Of a stretch of DNA of 64,000 bases, positions 10,014-22,113 are shown one piece after another. Made by a program: the position numbers and the translations under genes. The DNA comes from Tridacna crocea (Eukaryota > Mollusca > Bivalvia > Cardiida > Cardiidae): NCBI GenBank assembly GCA_943736015.1, contig OX031060.1, positions 2,562,001 to 2,626,000 on the forward strand. Reading direction: 5' to 3'. Numbering within the stretch: position 1 is the first letter of the stretch; every line of letters starts with the position of its first letter. The notes under the pieces are model-generated. The model was not told the origin of the DNA. It made no database searches and saw nothing but the letters and a program-made list of their open reading frames with translations.

Positions 10014-11786
10014 ATAATATAACAGATCAGTGTTTACCCGCTCGAACAACAAGTTCTTTATTGGAGTGTTTGTAATCTTGTGAAGGGTTTTTGTAAAGGG
10101 TAATAAAGCGAATCGCAAACATTTAATTTACACCAAAGCAATATACATGTAGACAATTTTCCATTGGTGTGGAAGCACTATTAATCCCCGGGACGTTATA
10201 AAACGCAGACAAAGATTACAGGCTGATGATCATACTATTGAGTTATAGATTTTCTTGAGTTGTAGAAGCCACATTCATGGAGTCCATTGCTGGTCAAAAC
10301 CTCAACCTGGACAACAACAAAAACAAATTATTTCCAAAGGACAGGTAGATTACTGAGTCAAATATTTGTTTGTGCTCCAAAGGCTACAGTTCAGTCCAAT
10401 GATCATGAAATTGCCCGGCTGTTTGTCTCAATAATATTTTTGACAAAACTGAATATAGGTCACCTGGGGTTAAAAGAAAAAGCCTAAAGGTTGTCATTAG
10501 GTCAAATCAGACGAAACCGTAATAGAGCTGTAGAATCCATTTATGTTCAGTCTAATACTTATGAAACTTTGTCAGACTGCTAAGATTAGATATGAGAGAG
10601 TTGCAAAAGGGCATTTTTGGTCTAAAATTATGTCATTAGATCCTATACCAGAAGATAATCTGGTCTTTATTTGTAAAGGGTTGTTGTCTGTGAGTAAATC
10701 ACTTTGAACTTATTAAAGCTGGTCCTGTTGCCTAAATTTTAATTTCCACCACATTTTTTTAAATGTAAATTTTAATACGGATATTTTGAATTTTAGGATG
10801 ACAACTCAGTAATATGCTTGCATATAATACTGTCTTGTGGTTAACTTATTTTGTATCTTAAATGCTTTTAATAGATATGAACAAAAAAGGGTGAAAACTC
10901 CTAACCCATTACCCTCCAGGTGACTTTCAGGACTATCAGTCCTTTGATTTTGTGATTGTGGCCTACTCTCATGGCCCCATCTGCATGTTTACATTCTCGG
11001 GTATGAGTAAACACAATAAAAGTGTTAAAGAAAGTGTAAAAGCGTAAATTGCCACTACAACGAACACTGTCAGCTTTAAAAGTATTTCTTACTGCCTCCG
11101 CCTCCGGAAGCCATGCAAAAATATTCTTAATTATGATCATCTGTATACTATATAGTAAATAAGTCATGTGAATGGACCTGAAAAGTGATGATTCTGACTT
11201 CTATTATGCAGTAAAAAAATCTCTAATCCCATTTCAAAATTTCTGATCTGAAATTTAAATATTTTCAAAAAAAAAAGAAAAAAAAAAAATCAACTGAAAA
11301 AGTTAGCGAGGAACGGATCACAACAGTTAAAGTGCTGAGAGTAGCCAGTATAAAACTGGCTAGTTGTGGACAGCTAAATTTCTTTGTTGTTTACGTTAAG
11401 CGCAGAAAAAGTAAATTCTGATGACGAAAAAGACAAGAAAGGTGTATAAAGACTTGGTGTGTAGTTTCTATTAGCATTCGCACGCAGGAGAAGTATACTT
11501 TCACTTTTACGCATGTATTATTATTCAATAAAATGAAACACAAGGCCCTACGGTGCAGACCTCGTGCACTTACGTGTACCTGTAAATTGGGGCTTAGGAA
11601 CTGGCACATGTTTCTTGAAATCTAAATTCCTCCTCCCTTCACCTCAAATTTTCCTAGAAGTGTACTTGTTTAATTAGTTACTAGTTTCTAGATCTCAGAC
11701 ATATATTTTTATGTTTTAAATCCTAGATCAAAATTGCTGTGTCAGTATTATTGTGATTTCATTTATTACGTACAGATGATTTATTG
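10014..11786. other. intron, mostly unrecognised
   Basis: Two stretches (about 10275-10480 and 10515-10700) resemble diverged monomers of the tandem repeat in the Helitron-like element at 18096 (TTCAGTCTAATACTTATGAA). A poly-A tract lies near 11265-11290. No exon is supported. Confidence 0.35.
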
Positions 11787-12078
11787 ATTGTAGGTGGTTT
11801 AAAGCCGTTTTCAACATTATTTCGCGGCGGCCAGTGCGCTTATCCATGCTTTCTAGGAATTTCTTTTTACCAGTACCGCACAATATTCGTTTCAAGCCAC
11901 TGGGTGCTTTCCCATATAACCATGGCAGACATAATGGTCAGCGGTGAGAAAGTAATGAATCCTGTCACAATGACTATCATCAATCCTCGAAAGGAAATGG
12001 GTTGGGCCGGGGATCGAACCAGCGAGCCCCTGCTCTCAAGTCCTGTATACTACAGACTAGGCTACCGGGGCTAGGCTG
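11787..12078 (-). mobile_element. tRNA-derived SINE
   Basis: On the minus strand the head holds an A box TAGCCTAGTCTG (12053-12064) and a B box GGTTCGATCCCC (12009-12020), typical of internal Pol III promoters. The distal domain ends in the TTTCAACATTATTTCGCGGC and TTTAAAGCCG region. The same family occurs at 20456 and 23935. The tRNA-like region is not a functional tRNA because it lacks a plausible acceptor stem and is fused to the SINE body. Confidence 0.85.
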
Positions 12079-12196
12079 TTACAGCCGTGTTAGCTCATTA
12101 AAATTTTTCAGCACATGTAAACCAAGTTATTTGTAACCGCCACCATAAAATAATTTTTAGATGAACCTACTGATTATAAAATATCTTGTTTTCTAG

Positions 12197-12493
12197 GACC
12201 AGCGATACCCAAACATATAAACTTGAAGGTATTAGACAGATTAACAAGCACGGTTTCAGTTTCTCTGCTATGGACACCCGCTGAGGATAATTATACTGGC
12301 GTTTACAAAGTGATAATTGAGTGGGAACCGCCATCTGAAAAAAACTTATCATACTACGAGACAACGTGGACCAGTGATTTAGACGTTAAAGATATTACAG
12401 ATCTTCGATCTGGAACGAATTATACATTTTATTTCTACTTAGAATACATGGGCCATAGAACGAAACTTGTAACTACTGCAAGTGTCTATACAG
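12197..12493 (+). CDS. exon: FN3 domain 1
   Basis: The acceptor TTTTCTAG ends at 12196 and the donor GTAAGT starts at 12494, giving 297 nt in phase 1-1. The segment opens GPAIPKHINLKVLDRL. It contains VSLLWTPAEDN (B strand Trp), then YKVIIEWEPP, and ends LRSGTNYTFYFYLEYMG before VYTG. The Leu-x-x-Gly-Thr-x-Tyr pattern is the E-F signature of FN3. It is the first FN3 after the EGF module. The flanking introns of about 6.6 and 10.4 kb are swollen by transposons. Confidence 0.9.
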
Positions 12494-13610
12494 GTAAGTA
12501 TTATAAACTGCAAAGAGTTTCTTTACAAGATTTCGCATGTACCAAGGCCCCGTTTTACTCAAGCACTTACGTGCCTAATTTTCGTAAGTGTTCAAGTAAC
12601 ATGAAAAAATAACTTTTGATCATGAACGCGCATGCGTGAGGAAATGGCGGCGTTTTTTGCTAAGCTGTTTAATTTGAATATAATAATAGAAATTTGGCCA
12701 AAATTTATGGAATTTATGGTGACTGTGTCATAATAAATTGTGATTTCAACCTAAAGTTTGATTACCCATCGGTGATCTTGTGATGCTGGACTCATAAATG
12801 TCTTAAATGTGGGTATTTAGAATTTTCAAATCTCACCATATATATATCACTAAAATGTATGTGCAAAAACAATACAAATCATCAATAATTAAAACTGATA
12901 GTGTTCTCTTAAAAGGCTACGGAGCCTTTTTAGTTTTTTTTTCAGATTTTGCGCCAAAAGTCATTGTGGGCATGTCAAGTTATTTGCACGTAACTAAAAA
13001 CGCTACATTCCACAGCAAAACAAACATGTAGTTTTCTGTGTATTACCCGTATGTGAATGAGCGAGTTGCTCATGTAAAAATAGATCGTGTTTCCCGTCGG
13101 TGTAGACCTATGCCGTAGTAAATCTCTAATTTTACTTGTTGTCGGATGATTTTCGACTGCTGGGGTTTTATGAATGAAAATTAAAGGCTTTGGGAACATA
13201 AGGATAATTTTTTTGTAAAGTTTTCGTCCCAAAATCTGAAGGGCCACCCTTAAGCAGCGTATATAATTTTCTGCAACAACGGGTCGTTGTTTTGCTTTAA
13301 GGTTCCCAGTTTAGCAATCGGTATTTCTGATTTTGTTCTATGACGATTGACAAATATTTTTCCTTGTGAGCAAAGATTTTTGTCATTTTGCCTATATATA
13401 AACGGTAAAGATTTGTTCAACGGACTAATCAGAGGATGACATCTTTTTGTTTGACTGAGATAGAAGTTACATACTGATAAGGCAAAGGGCGGGGTAAAGT
13501 GTGATCTAACCCATTATATTCCTTTCATCGCCTTCCATATTCCTTACGCTTGATTGACTATTAGAATATTGCTCAGAAGCCGTGGCAGATCACCTACTCA
13601 GTCATGACTT
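12494..13610. other. intron, no recognised feature
   Basis: A small dyad lies at about 12555-12600 (CAAGCACTTACG and CGTAAGTGTTCAAG). No domain, splice-supported exon or repeat family was otherwise recognised. Confidence 0.35.
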
Positions 13611-13619
13611 CTGTTGTCA

Positions 13620-16250
13620 ATAAGGGAGATAATCAATAGGATAACCTGCTGGATAATAGGCAGGAGTTAACTCCCGTACAATTAGACGAAAACACCAAAC
13701 TGAAAATTCCATGTGAGCAATCATTGCCCACTGTGGGGCAACAGGTTCAAGTAAGCGATCAAGATTCTGATGCATCGTTCATATGCACTTCAACCGACGA
13801 TCCTACGGTCACCGATGTTTTTCTCACTGACGAACAATTAAACAAAGTTGCATCCTGTTATAGCAGTTATCGCAAAGATCTATTCAAGAACAATCTTCTA
13901 ACGTGGTGCGCCTCTTGTGATAAAAACTGAACGAAGTGCGCCTTGATCTATTCACCATTTTGTCTCGCAAAGATGATTTCTGATTTCGGGGTTGTAACTT
14001 GAAGCGTCGTGCTCAAGGAAGGAATGGCGAAAATCTCGCTGTTTAGCTTGCATAATGATATTTACACGTTGATAAGCGAACATGTAAAGGGAGACTGTGA
14101 CTCTCCTGATTTTGGAAATAAATCAGTTCTCGTAGCAGACTAACGTCCATTTCGACAAATCCTCCCACTGGTCTTCATTCTACTCAGATCGCAATCCACC
14201 CTGATTGCCCAACCGAATGCCCCACCAGAGCTGAGTTTCAAGCCCTACAGGAAACCACTTCAATATTACAAGCTGAATTGTTGACTCTTGGGCAAAACAA
14301 ATGTGAAAATATCAGCTATAAAAAACAATCAGATCAGTGAGTTAAAATAGGTCCTCCAACAGATCGATGGTCTTGTGCGAAAACATTGTCACGGATAAAA
14401 TCCGTAGGACTCAAGTTACCCATAGAAAAATGAACTAAAAAATTTAAAAAAGAGGTATGAAAATTGTGAATGTTCTATAGATATTCATCACAATAACTTC
14501 CAGAATGTTGTTCAGAAAAGCGGCAAACGTACGGCTCAGTCTAAAAAAAGGTCGCCTCTCAGCTCAGTTCGCTCTCGTCCCGCTGACCGACATGTACATG
14601 ACGTACTGTTACCGTATTTAAAGGCGGAAAAAGAACCGTAATGACCCGGATTGTTACCGTGCTTTGACCCTTACCACATGCACATCGAAGCTTTTTGAAA
14701 AACTGTTATTGCGTCGCATTCAAGCAACAGCATCGCTAAAGCCACACTGTTTGCAAGGGGGTTCCAACGTTGTATTGACTGTTTTATGTCGTCCCTTTGC
14801 TTGGGAGAATTTATTCATTTCTCAACAGAAGATAGCAGTAAACTTTATATCTGTTTCCTGGATTGTAAACAAGCCTTTGACAGGGTATGGGTTAATGACT
14901 TTTCTTACAAGTTAATCATTTATGGTCTTGACTTAAAAAAAGTGAAGTGTTTACGTAATTTGTATACTGGGCTCATTCATTAGTTCGGTTTATAAACTCC
15001 ATTTGTAATGACTCTTTTCTAGTCTTACAAGGTACCCTTCAAGAGGGACCACAAGTCCATTCCCATATTCGATGTAGATAGATGGCCTTATCCGTCAGCT
15101 CAAGACGTCTGCATATGGAAATTATTGTGTGCCGATTGTAGTTCCCTGAGCGTAGCTGATGATATGGTCTTACTATTCTTCTCTAAATATGGTCTGCAGA
15201 AGATAATGGCTATATGTTTTGATTATTACGTAAAGTGGCGTTACATGTATAACCCATCCAAGTGTGCAGTTATAGTCTTTAATGAACCCAAACATTTTAT
15301 CGCTAATCGTCTATGGCGATTGGGCGATAGCGTTGTAAATGAAGTAGTGGATCATACTCATTTGGACATAGTCTGTAATAAGTTCATGAAAAGTTCTGTT
15401 AACATTGATAATTCGTGTCACAAACTGAAATCTACTTTTTTAGGTTTATTAGATGTCGCTGTACATTGAAAATGGTCTTCGTCCACTAACTTCCTACAAG
15501 TCTATTGTTTTACCAAAAGCACTCTATGGCTGTGAACTATGGTCAGAAATTAACAAAACGTTGCAAAAAGTTGTTTAATTATCGGCTCTTTTCTTTCCTC
15601 ATACATATAAATGTCGGGTTTATCCCAGATATTGTAGGTATTCTCCGTAAGTATTCATTGGAAGATTATTTACAGCGTTACATGGCCACAGACCTTTTTC
15701 TTACAAAAGCTTAATGGAAAAGAATTTCTTGCAATGTAATTAATGGACAAGCAAATACTACTTGGTTAACCAGGGTTCAGACCGACAGTCATCTATCAAG
15801 TTTCTTATACATAAAACCACAATTACTTCTCCATTGTGAACTATGGGAATTAAGTAGGTCCATCTCCTCTCCATTGATTGCTAAACATTGCAGCAACTGC
15901 GTTAAGATAATAGCTAAATTTTATAGCGACTCATTTACAAATTTCTTCATTACTGCAAAATTTATTTTACAGTATCGTTATGTGAAAATGTTTTATTACA
16001 ATGTGCTCCCGCATTCTGACCAGGGGAGGGGCTTGTGCACTTTCGTCTTTTAATTGCTAGAGCCTATTTCGGGTCAGACTTTGACCGTACATTTATTCTC
16101 TTTGTGACATATACTTCAGATTTTTTAATCGGTCGTTAGACCGATTAGAGACGGCGTTTTCCAAACTGACCCAATTCCCGAAAAGGCCCTTTACAGGAAT
16201 GGACGCATACAAACTGTACATAATTTGTATACTGAAGACTGTTAGATTAG
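13620..16250 (+). mobile_element. decayed LINE (non-LTR retrotransposon)
   Basis: Reverse transcriptase blocks are readable in order on the plus strand. NDPDCYRALTLTTCTSKLFE (about 14642-14700) is the start of the RT domain. CFLDCKQAFDRVWVNDF (from 14850) carries the first catalytic Asp. VADDMVLLFFSKYGLQ (from 15152) is the YADD-type catalytic box with Val for Tyr. NPSKCAVIVFNEPK and LPKALYGCELW (about 15510-15545) follow. A piece at 13724-13930 may be from the first ORF. Many stops and frame changes separate the blocks, so this is an old dead copy. The clade (CR1- or RTE-like) is not resolved and the limits are approximate. Confidence 0.8.
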
Positions 16251-17101
16251 CTACTATTCAAGGAACATTAGATTTACTTTGTTTTTGTTTTCTTTGAATG
16301 GCGAATATGGCATATTACTATCAATGCGTACAATAATGAATTATGACACTCGTCTTCTTATAGCAGCACGTTATTGCATGGATTCTAGATGCTGGTCAAC
16401 AAATTGAAAATTTCCGACGTAAAGGGAAGAAACAGTCAGGTGATATAATTAGGTGGAGGTTTCTGGCGAAATAGAAGTCACATGATACAAGTGAGAACTG
16501 AGCGGAGAACGAATCAAATTCTTCTGTGTGTATCACGTGATCGATTACCGGCGCTTTGAAGTCCACTACAGTCGTCATTTTGAAGAAGGTTGCAGAGAGA
16601 GAGAGAAACTCAGAGAGAACGATATAAGTCTAAATAAGAAGTAACAACAACGAAGCATCCAGATTGAGCCAGACTGAATTTAAACAAAGAAAAAAAACAC
16701 AGAAAAATAACTCCTTACTGTTAGGAATCTTAATTCAGTCATCATGACAACTTTTACTTAAAGCGCAGAATCTCTTCCATCCCAGTTTGAACTTGTCCAC
16801 TTTCAAAGCAATGGACTGTACAAGATTTCATTGATAAGGTAATCTACATGGTGCTTGCTTATATGTAAATTAGGTGACCTATATGCAAATCAGGCTCAAA
16901 TCACTGATTCCTACTCCGCAGTACACAAAAGTATGAATGGATCTAAAAATAATACCCCCAGGTAACTTGTATAGCAAATTCCTGCTACACAAACCATGAA
17001 TGGCCAGGGAACCCTTCTCATTCCTCCAGGCATTCATTATTTAGATCATTATGAATTCGAAACTCATATGTTAAACTGTTGTTTAACGTCTTGTATATTA
17101 A
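16251..17101. other. intron, no recognised feature
   Basis: A short GA-rich run lies near 16594-16616. Nothing else was identified. Confidence 0.35.
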
Positions 17102-17321
17102 CCCTTTACCACACAATCCCGAGTTTTCACTTAAGTGGGGAAGAAGCCTTTTGAAAACAATGCGGGAAAAGAAAGAAGAAAATGCTGGTTACAAGCATTT
17201 TCCCCTTTTCTCGTGTTGTTTTCAATCATTTAAGAATATGTTTTCGTTAAATTAGTTGCATTTAAATTTCTAGAACAGCTTTTAATGTGGAGGGCCGTCA
17301 AATGATTCGTTTTGTAAAGAG
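17102..17321. repeat. palindromic MITE, TTAA-flanked
   Basis: TTAA at 17098-17101 and 17322-17325 bounds CCCTTTACCACACAATCCCG on the left and GTTTTGTAAAGAG on the right. The central dyad is GAAGAAAATGCTGGTTACAA with its mirror. It is followed 34 bp later by a second copy. Confidence 0.8.
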
Positions 17322-17355
17322 TTAAATAGTTTACTATTGCATCCTGTGCTGTTAA

Positions 17356-17567
17356 CCCTTTATCACACGATGACAACTTTACGCCCCTGAGAAAGAAGCC
17401 TTTTGAAAACATTGTGGGAAGAGGACAAAATGCTGGTTACTTTTTTCTCCTTTTCCCACAACGTTTTCTACCCTATCAAAGCAAAATTGCACCAGTTGAA
17501 CCACTTTGAAATTGCCATCTGCAAATGCTTTCAATTTGGATATGTCTAAAATTTTGCTGTGTGGTAA
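17356..17567. repeat. palindromic MITE, second tandem copy
   Basis: TTAA at 17352-17355 precedes CCCTTTATCACACGATGACA. The centre is AGAGGACAAAATGCTGGT with a shortened mirror half. The right end (GTGTGGTAATTG) has lost the terminal TTAA. Confidence 0.75.
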
Positions 17568-17694
17568 TTGTATAATCCAAGTTCATCCTCATCCTGCTAA
17601 AACAGTTAAATAAAACATTCTGGCGGATGGTGAAAACCTGAACATTGATATTTCAAAATTATTTTTGTAGAAATAAATATCCCATTATTGGTTA

Positions 17695-17770
17695 GTATAG
17701 ATCCAAGATCAGATTGTACAGACTGTGTAACCTGATCTTGTTACACACTGTCTGTCCGCTCCTCTGTCCA
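17695..17770. repeat. short AGATCAGACTGCAC-type palindromic repeat
   Basis: A dyad of CCAAGATCAGATTGTACAG with a mirrored half. The same short family recurs at 29205-29280, 33003-33065, 43645-43710, 51655-51710, 56985-57060 and 60990-61045, each time in an intron of the host gene or inside the ISL2EU-like element. Confidence 0.6.
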
Positions 17771-18095
17771 GACAAACATCTTTTAAAATCCTAGATGAAA
17801 ATTGGTGAAACGTCCTTCATGTATTCCTTATGATAGTTCACCGATAAAGATTTTTTTTTGCATTTGATGCCCTGTCATCGGAAAAGGGGGCTTGATGTAT
17901 ATTTCCATTACGGATTGATATCTCTTTAACAATTGGAAAAAAAATTTATGAAACTTCGTATTCATTTTGTTTATAGGCTATTTATTTAACTTCATGTATA
18001 TAAAGCTGATTTTTGAGAAGTTGTATACGAGTACTCTATTTGATATCTATCTGTACAATTTTAATGTTTTCTCAGAGTTAGTACTCCTTGCTTAC

Positions 18096-19790
18096 TTTTT
18101 AGCTCACCATAGTGAGCTATTGTGTCCGTCGCCCGTCGAGCGTCGTGTGTACGCTCTAGAGGCCATATTTTCATTCAGATACTCATGAAAGTTGGTCAGG
18201 ATCTTTGCCTCGATGAAATCTCAGACGAGTTCGAAAATAGGTCATGTCGGGTCAAAAACTAGGTCACTAGGTCAAATATTAGAAAAACCTTGTGTACTTC
18301 TAGAGGCCACATTTTCAGTCAGATACTCATGAAAGTTAGTCAGGATGTTTGTCTGGATGATATCTCGGACTTGTTCGAAAATGGGTCATGTGGGGTCAAA
18401 AACTAGGTCACTATGTCAAATCTTAGAAAAACCTTGTGTACGCTCTACAGGCCACATTTTCAGTCCAAAACTCTTGAAAAATGGTCAGAATATTTGCCTT
18501 TATGATATCTTGGACGAGTTTGAAAATGGGTCATGTGGAGTCATTAACTAGGTCACCAGGTCAAATGTTAGAAAAACCTTTTGTAGGCTCTAGAGGCCAC
18601 ATTTTCAGTCCAAAACTCTTGTGTGTTAGTCAGAATGTTTGTCTTTATGATATCTCAGACGAATTTGAAAATGAGTCATGTCGGGTCAAAAACTAGGTCA
18701 CTAGGTCAAATCCTAGAAAAACCTTGTGTACGATCTAGAGGCCACATTTTCAGTCCAAAACTCTTGAAAGTTGGTCAGAATGTTTGTCTTGATAATATCT
18801 GGAACATCTTCGAAAATGGTTTATGTCGGGTCAAAAACTAGGTCACTAGGTCAAATCTTAGAAAAACCTTGTGAACGCTGCAGAGGCCACATTTTCAGTC
18901 CAAAACTCTTGAAAGTTGGTCAGAATATTTGCCTTTATGATATCTTCGACGAGTTCGAAAATTGGTCATGTGGAGTCAAAAGCTAGGTCACCAGGTCAAA
19001 TGTTAGAAAAACCTTTTGTAGGCTCTAGAGGCTACATTTTCAGTCCAAAACTCTTGTAAGTTAGTCAGAATGTTTGTCTTGATGATACATTAGACGACTT
19101 TGAAAATGGATTATTGGGGGTTAAAAACTAGGTCACCAGGTCGAATCTTATGAAAACCTTGTATATGCTCTGGATGCCACATTTTCAGTCCAACACTCTT
19201 GAAAATTAGTCAGAATGTTTGCCTTTATAATATCTTGGATGGGTTTGAAAATAGGTCATGTTGGGTCAAAAACTGGGTCAATAGGTCAAATGTTATAAAC
19301 ACCTTTTGTATGCACTGGAGGACACATTTTCTGTCTGATACTCCTAAAACTTGTTCATAATATTTGTTCTGGTGATACCTTGAATGAGTTTGAAAATGTG
19401 TCATGTGGAGTCAAAAACTAGGTCAATGGGTCAAATATTAGAAAAACCTTGTGTACACTCTAGAGGCTACATTTTCTGCCTGATACTCTTCAGACTTGGT
19501 CAGAATGTTTGTTTTGGTGATGTCTCAAAAGAGTTTGATAATGGATAATTGTCGGGTCCAAAACTAGGTCACTTTGTGAAATCTTAGAAAAACCTTTTGT
19601 ACGCTGTAGATGCCACATTTTCAGTCCAATACTCATGAAACTTGGTCAGAATGTTTGTCTTATTGATATCTCAAAAGTGTTTGATGATGGGTAATGTCTG
19701 ATAAAAAGCTAGGTCACTGGGAAACTAGATGGTTCATGTTTGGTCAATAGACTCAGGTGAGCGATTTTAGGGCCATCATGGCCCTCTTGT
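18096..19790 (+). mobile_element. Helitron-like non-autonomous element with internal tandem repeats
   Basis: It starts CTTTTTAGCTCACCATAGTG with a hairpin (GCTCACCATAGTGAGC) and a GTCCGTCG-type tract. About 1.55 kb of 145-bp repeats follows. It ends with TCAGGTGAGCGA, a hairpin GGGCCATCATGGCCC (19770-19784) and CTTGTTTT. A 3' hairpin close to the terminus and no TIRs are Helitron/Helentron traits. The related element at 45655-47010 has the same plan. No replication-helicase ORF is present. Assignment to Helitrons is inference. Confidence 0.6.
18155..19715 (+). repeat. 145-bp tandem array, about 11 monomers
   Basis: AGGTCA phase marks recur at about 18261, 18404, 18550, 18694, 18840, 18984, 19129, 19275, 19420, 19565 and 19710, giving a period of 143-147 bp. 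Each monomer holds GAGGCCACATTTTCAGTC, a GTCAGAATGTTTG block, GGGTCATGTCGGGTCA and AGGTCACTAGGTCA. The serial 70-codon ORFs across it differ little and follow the repeat, so they are not genes. Confidence 0.9.
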
Positions 19791-20455
19791 TTTAACTAGT
19801 AAGAAGTCGTAACCGGTCATTTGATAATTTAGATTTAGCACGGGTTCTTACATATTTTTGACGGGATAAAAATATTTCTTCCCATTCAGAATCAAATGCT
19901 TAGTTATTCAAAATCTATAAAAGAAACCTTTATGGGCATTCAATAGATTTAACTAAATACAACCCTGAAAAAAAAAAGAAATTTAATATTTTCAGTTTCA
20001 CTGATCATTTTGCCAAGAAAGCTATTTTTAGTTTAGACCTCTCAAAATGACATTTCATGTTTTTTTACGGTTTTCATTGGTCAAATTAAGAGGAGGTACA
20101 GGGAAGTTAAAGGTTTTGGGAATCTTTTCAATCATACAATGTGATGCTCATTTAGGGTTAAAAAAAAGGACAGAAAGTTTCAAAGCTTACTTTTTGATTA
20201 TCTCAGACATTTATTGGCATTGCCTATGTCAGCAGTAGATCTATTTGCAAAAATGACTAGAAAATTTTGAACAAACTCTAACTCGCCTCCAAGAAGTTGT
20301 ACTCACGGCAAGTGTTATATGTCCACTAGTAATTGGTAAAATGCTTTTCTCGAGTCAAATTTTAAACTAACTTAAAGTAATTTTCATTAAAAACTCTGGT
20401 TGCCGTGACAACAATTATACCCTTGAAAATATTCACATTGCCTAATCATTCAGTG

Positions 20456-20725
20456 GCTCCGCCCGGGTAGCTCAGTGGTGAGCGTGTTGCACTCATGACC
20501 CGATGTTTGTGAGTTCTATCTCTGGTAGAGGCGAACATTCTTTCCAGCGTAATTTCGCCTCTCACCTCTGCAGAAGCATGTGAGAAAAGTAGTCGATGGC
20601 TTTGGAAAAAAAAGTTGTCTTAGTACTGATGTGAGAAAGTTAGGAAACACATGTGCTTCATCAATCGCCATGATGTGATCTTAGCTGTTAAAGTGGCGTT
20701 AAACTCCAATACAACCAACCAACCA
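20456..20725 (+). mobile_element. tRNA-derived SINE with perfect 13-bp target duplication
   Basis: The head GCTCCGCCCGGGTAGCTCAG carries an A box TAGCTCAGTGGT at 20468-20479. A weak B box (GAGTTCTATCTC) follows at 20511. The body ends with AAAGTGGCGTTAAACTCC and a (CCAA)n tail. TAATCATTCAGTG flanks it perfectly at 20443-20455 and 20726-20738, which fixes both ends and shows insertion by target-primed retrotransposition. The perfect duplication suggests a fairly recent insertion. Confidence 0.92.
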
Positions 20726-21374
20726 ATAATCATTCAGTGACGACCGATTACAGTGCTTACAGCACTTTGATTGATATCTTTCTTTAGTCTTATTGTTTTC
20801 TTTCATTCTTATTGTTTTATCATTTAAGCTATAGAAACGGTTAAATACCTGGGAGCAACCAAAGGTCAGAGCCTCTCTTTTGAATCAATGGCTAGGCTGT
20901 TCTCTGTAAAGCAAACGGACGTCACATTTTTTTTTTACAGAAAAGCAAATTTCTTGTCCTATCATACCAAGACGTTATCGGAAAAAACGCTGACAAAATT
21001 TATCGCGAGTGGCGGCCATTTCGAGTTTTTTCGGAAATGTAAATAACTCCACTGATGAAATTCACGGTTTTCTCTCATGTTTAGTATTCAAATTGAACAT
21101 TTTTTTTAATTTCAAACGAAAGATTATTTAATACACAAGCATCAGGTGTTTTTAAATCCTGGTTTTGTGCCATATTTGCGAAATCATGAGAGTTCAAACT
21201 TACGCACAAATTCTGTGCGGAACTTTCAATTGGTACCCAGAGGTGACCTGTCAAAAAGTAACATCGCCTTTAGGGACAGTTATCTGTACAAAAGAAAATA
21301 AGCTAATCAGATTTGTGCTAAATCTTGATTTCAGATCTTGCATTGAAAATGAACATTTATCAAACTAGGCTGGT

Positions 21375-21996
21375 TATCTATTTCTAAGAGGGCTGACTTT
21401 ACAACCATATGCCATGTTTTTAATATTAAGGCTAATAAAGCACCTTCGTATATAGATGACAATTTTACTCCAACTAGCGACACGAATCAATACAGAACTA
21501 GACTAAGAGTAATTATCAATCGCAACAGTGACGACTCAGAACAAATTTTCTTATAGAATGAGCGCTTTTCAATTCCAGAGGTCAAAGGCTTTGGCAAAAA
21601 AGTATTTTTCTTAGAGAGAGATTTTGCTCCGGAGTGAACTGTCCCAACAAATCAGGGATAACGACAACTTTCTTGTTTTAAATCCAGAATAAAAAGTTGC
21701 TTGTTTTAATGCGTCTTCATTTACTGTCATTTATTGTGATCAGTCACCTTTCAAAGAGTCATAACTTGGGATTAAATAGGTTTTGGATAAATCTGATTTT
21801 GTCAGTTATGATGCATGATATCCTATGTCACAATTTTATTACTATTACTATTATTATAATCATTTCAAGGACTACAGTGGAAATAACGGCTTTAAAAGCC
21901 CTTTTAGTGTCATCCTTTGTATTTAAATATAGTTGACATAATTTTATCGTCATGTCCATTTTTGTCTAATGTATAGTGCTTTTACGATGTCATAAA

Positions 21997-22000
<4 letters not shown>
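21375..22000 (+). mobile_element. LINE 3'-end fragment
   Basis: The reading ADFTTCHVFNIKANKAPSYI (about 21390-21455) and the following blocks resemble the C-terminal tail of LINE second ORFs after the RT domain. A VKYLG-type motif at about 20836-20852 may be an earlier piece. The sequence runs through an AT-rich 3' region into the tetranucleotide tract at 22000. There are several stops, so the copy is dead. Confidence 0.5.
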
Positions 22001-22085
<85 letters not shown>

Positions 22086-22113
22086 ACTATCTACCTTATC
22101 TATCTATCTATCC
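21999..22113. repeat. (ATCT)n-(GTCT)n-(ATCT)n microsatellite
   Basis: About eleven ATCT units are followed by about nine GTCT units, then imperfect ATCT. Its place at the end of the LINE fragment suggests that it grew from the element's 3' tail. Confidence 0.9.

Noticed and set aside
12001-12075. Possible tRNA gene (minus strand) with A and B boxes
   Set aside because: It is part of a SINE also seen at 23935, without a proper acceptor stem or cloverleaf.
16396-16578. 60-codon minus-strand ORF
   Set aside because: No recognisable motif and no neighbouring exon. Length is expected by chance in this sequence.
18345-18986. Four serial ORFs of about 70 codons with similar sequence
   Set aside because: They are frames of the 145-bp tandem repeat, not genes.
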